The notes beneath the pieces are model-generated. The model saw only the letters and a program-made list of their open reading frames with translations, was not told where the DNA came from and did not search any database. Both the position numbers and the translations under genes were made by a program. A stretch of 64,000 nucleotides of DNA from Cephalopachus bancanus (lineage: Eukaryota > Chordata > Mammalia > Primates > Tarsiidae), in the NCBI GenBank assembly GCA_027257055.1, contig JAPVLO010000381.1, positions 124,001 through 188,000 on the forward strand. Reading direction: 5' to 3'. Below, in pieces: positions 63,351 to 64,000 of the stretch (within the stretch, counting starts at the first letter, position 1; every line of letters starts with the position of its first letter).

Positions 63351-63643
63351 GTTTTTTTTTTTTTGTTTTGAGTTGGAGTCTCACTCTGTCGCCCAGACTG
63401 GAGTGCAGTGGCCGCTCCCGTCCACCGCAACCTCGACCTGCTGGGCTCTGGCGATCCTTCCGCCTCAGCCTTCCGAGTAGCTGGAATTACAGGCATGCGC
63501 TACCACGCCCGGCTGATTTTTTGATTTATTGTAGAGATGAGGTCTCGCTGCCCAGGCGGGTCTCGAACCCGCGGGCTCAGGCAATCCACTCACCTCAGCC
63601 TCCCAAAGGCACGGGATTACAGGCTGAGCCACCGAGCCTGGCT
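63351..63643 (-). repeat. Alu, young indel subfamily
   Basis: Reverse element with a T11GTTTTGAGTTGG head; inserted directly at the end of the LTR-like fragment. Both diagnostic indels present. Confidence 0.92.
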
Positions 63644-63659
63644 TGTTTTTTTTTTTTTT

Positions 63660-64000
63660 TAAAAAGAAGCAAGATGGTGATTTTCTAAATGCCAACCCTT
63701 GATACTTTGCACAATGCTTAAAGCCATTTCAAATAAAATTTATACAGTACTTAAATCATCGAATTATTTAAGATCTAAGTTCATGGCTGTTTTTTGTAAA
63801 TCAGATCTATTTATTAAAATATATTCAGTCTCATTAAAGAGACAAAATTTGAAGGCATTTTGGTCTCCATTTTCGAGGTGAATTAGCATGACTATAATCT
63901 TAAATTTTATATGACTGTTTATCACACTAATTAAAAAGTTCATCTTTGGTTCATAGCTTTCCAATTTCTTTTCTCTTCTTTTGTCTTTCAAATTTTGAGA
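63660..64000. other. AT-rich terminal stretch
   Basis: No feature recognised up to the window edge. Confidence 0.4.

Noticed and set aside
60440..64000. CLDN11, the expected next gene in the human order
   Set aside because: No claudin-type coding sequence is seen before the window ends; it would lie further downstream.

Overview
This window is primate nuclear DNA. It carries one complete protein-coding gene, SKIL (the SnoN proto-oncoprotein), on the + strand, inside sequence crowded with dimeric 7SL-derived Alu elements and antisense L1 remnants. The Alus are neither typical human AluJ/S/Y nor the lemur or galago forms I know. They share private features: a CAACTC end before the poly(A), AGGTCGAGGCTGCGGTGGCCGGGAGCGG in the right arm (written here only as a landmark), and a CAATAAATCAAAAAA linker. 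With primate-like L1 3' ends this suggests a non-anthropoid haplorhine, most plausibly a tarsier; the species is an inference.

Layout. 1-12.9 kb: gene-free upstream flank with about 17 Alus, two MIR fragments, a 440-bp polypurine tract (4036-4479) and an old unassigned repeat. 12.9-14.9 kb: the SKIL CpG-island promoter with a perfect CRE (13979-13986) and a probable non-coding first exon. 15.3-16.0 kb: probable 5' UTR part of exon 2, with several short upstream ORFs. 16.0-44.7 kb: six coding segments (16006-17103, 34450-34547, 38030-38262, 42720-42961, 43262-43486, 44506-44664). They join in frame to 684 codons plus stop, the length I know for human SnoN. 44.7-49.1 kb: 3' UTR, with a proximal and a distal poly(A) signal and one full-length young Alu. 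49.1-58.3 kb: downstream flank made largely of at least three antisense L1 remnants with nested Alus. 58.3-60.4 kb: an isolated CpG-rich block containing a 1.35-kb GC-rich minisatellite. 60.4-64.0 kb: more Alus, (CA)n tracts and an LTR-derived fragment.

The SKIL gene holds the splice signals for its known isoforms. The first coding intron begins with GC rather than GT, exactly after codon 366, the point to which SnoA shares sequence with SnoN. Reading through gives 14 extra codons. A second candidate, an alternative last exon with its own poly(A) signal, lies about 0.8 kb downstream. An internal GTAAGT in exon 4 would remove exactly 138 nt (46 codons), matching SnoN2. The other points of note are retroelement archaeology: an intact hAT-like element with 8-bp target duplications, two retroposition events at one target site, a young Alu subfamily with diagnostic indels, and the minisatellite CpG block downstream of the gene. 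I found no convincing second protein-coding gene, tRNA, CRISPR array or intact virus.
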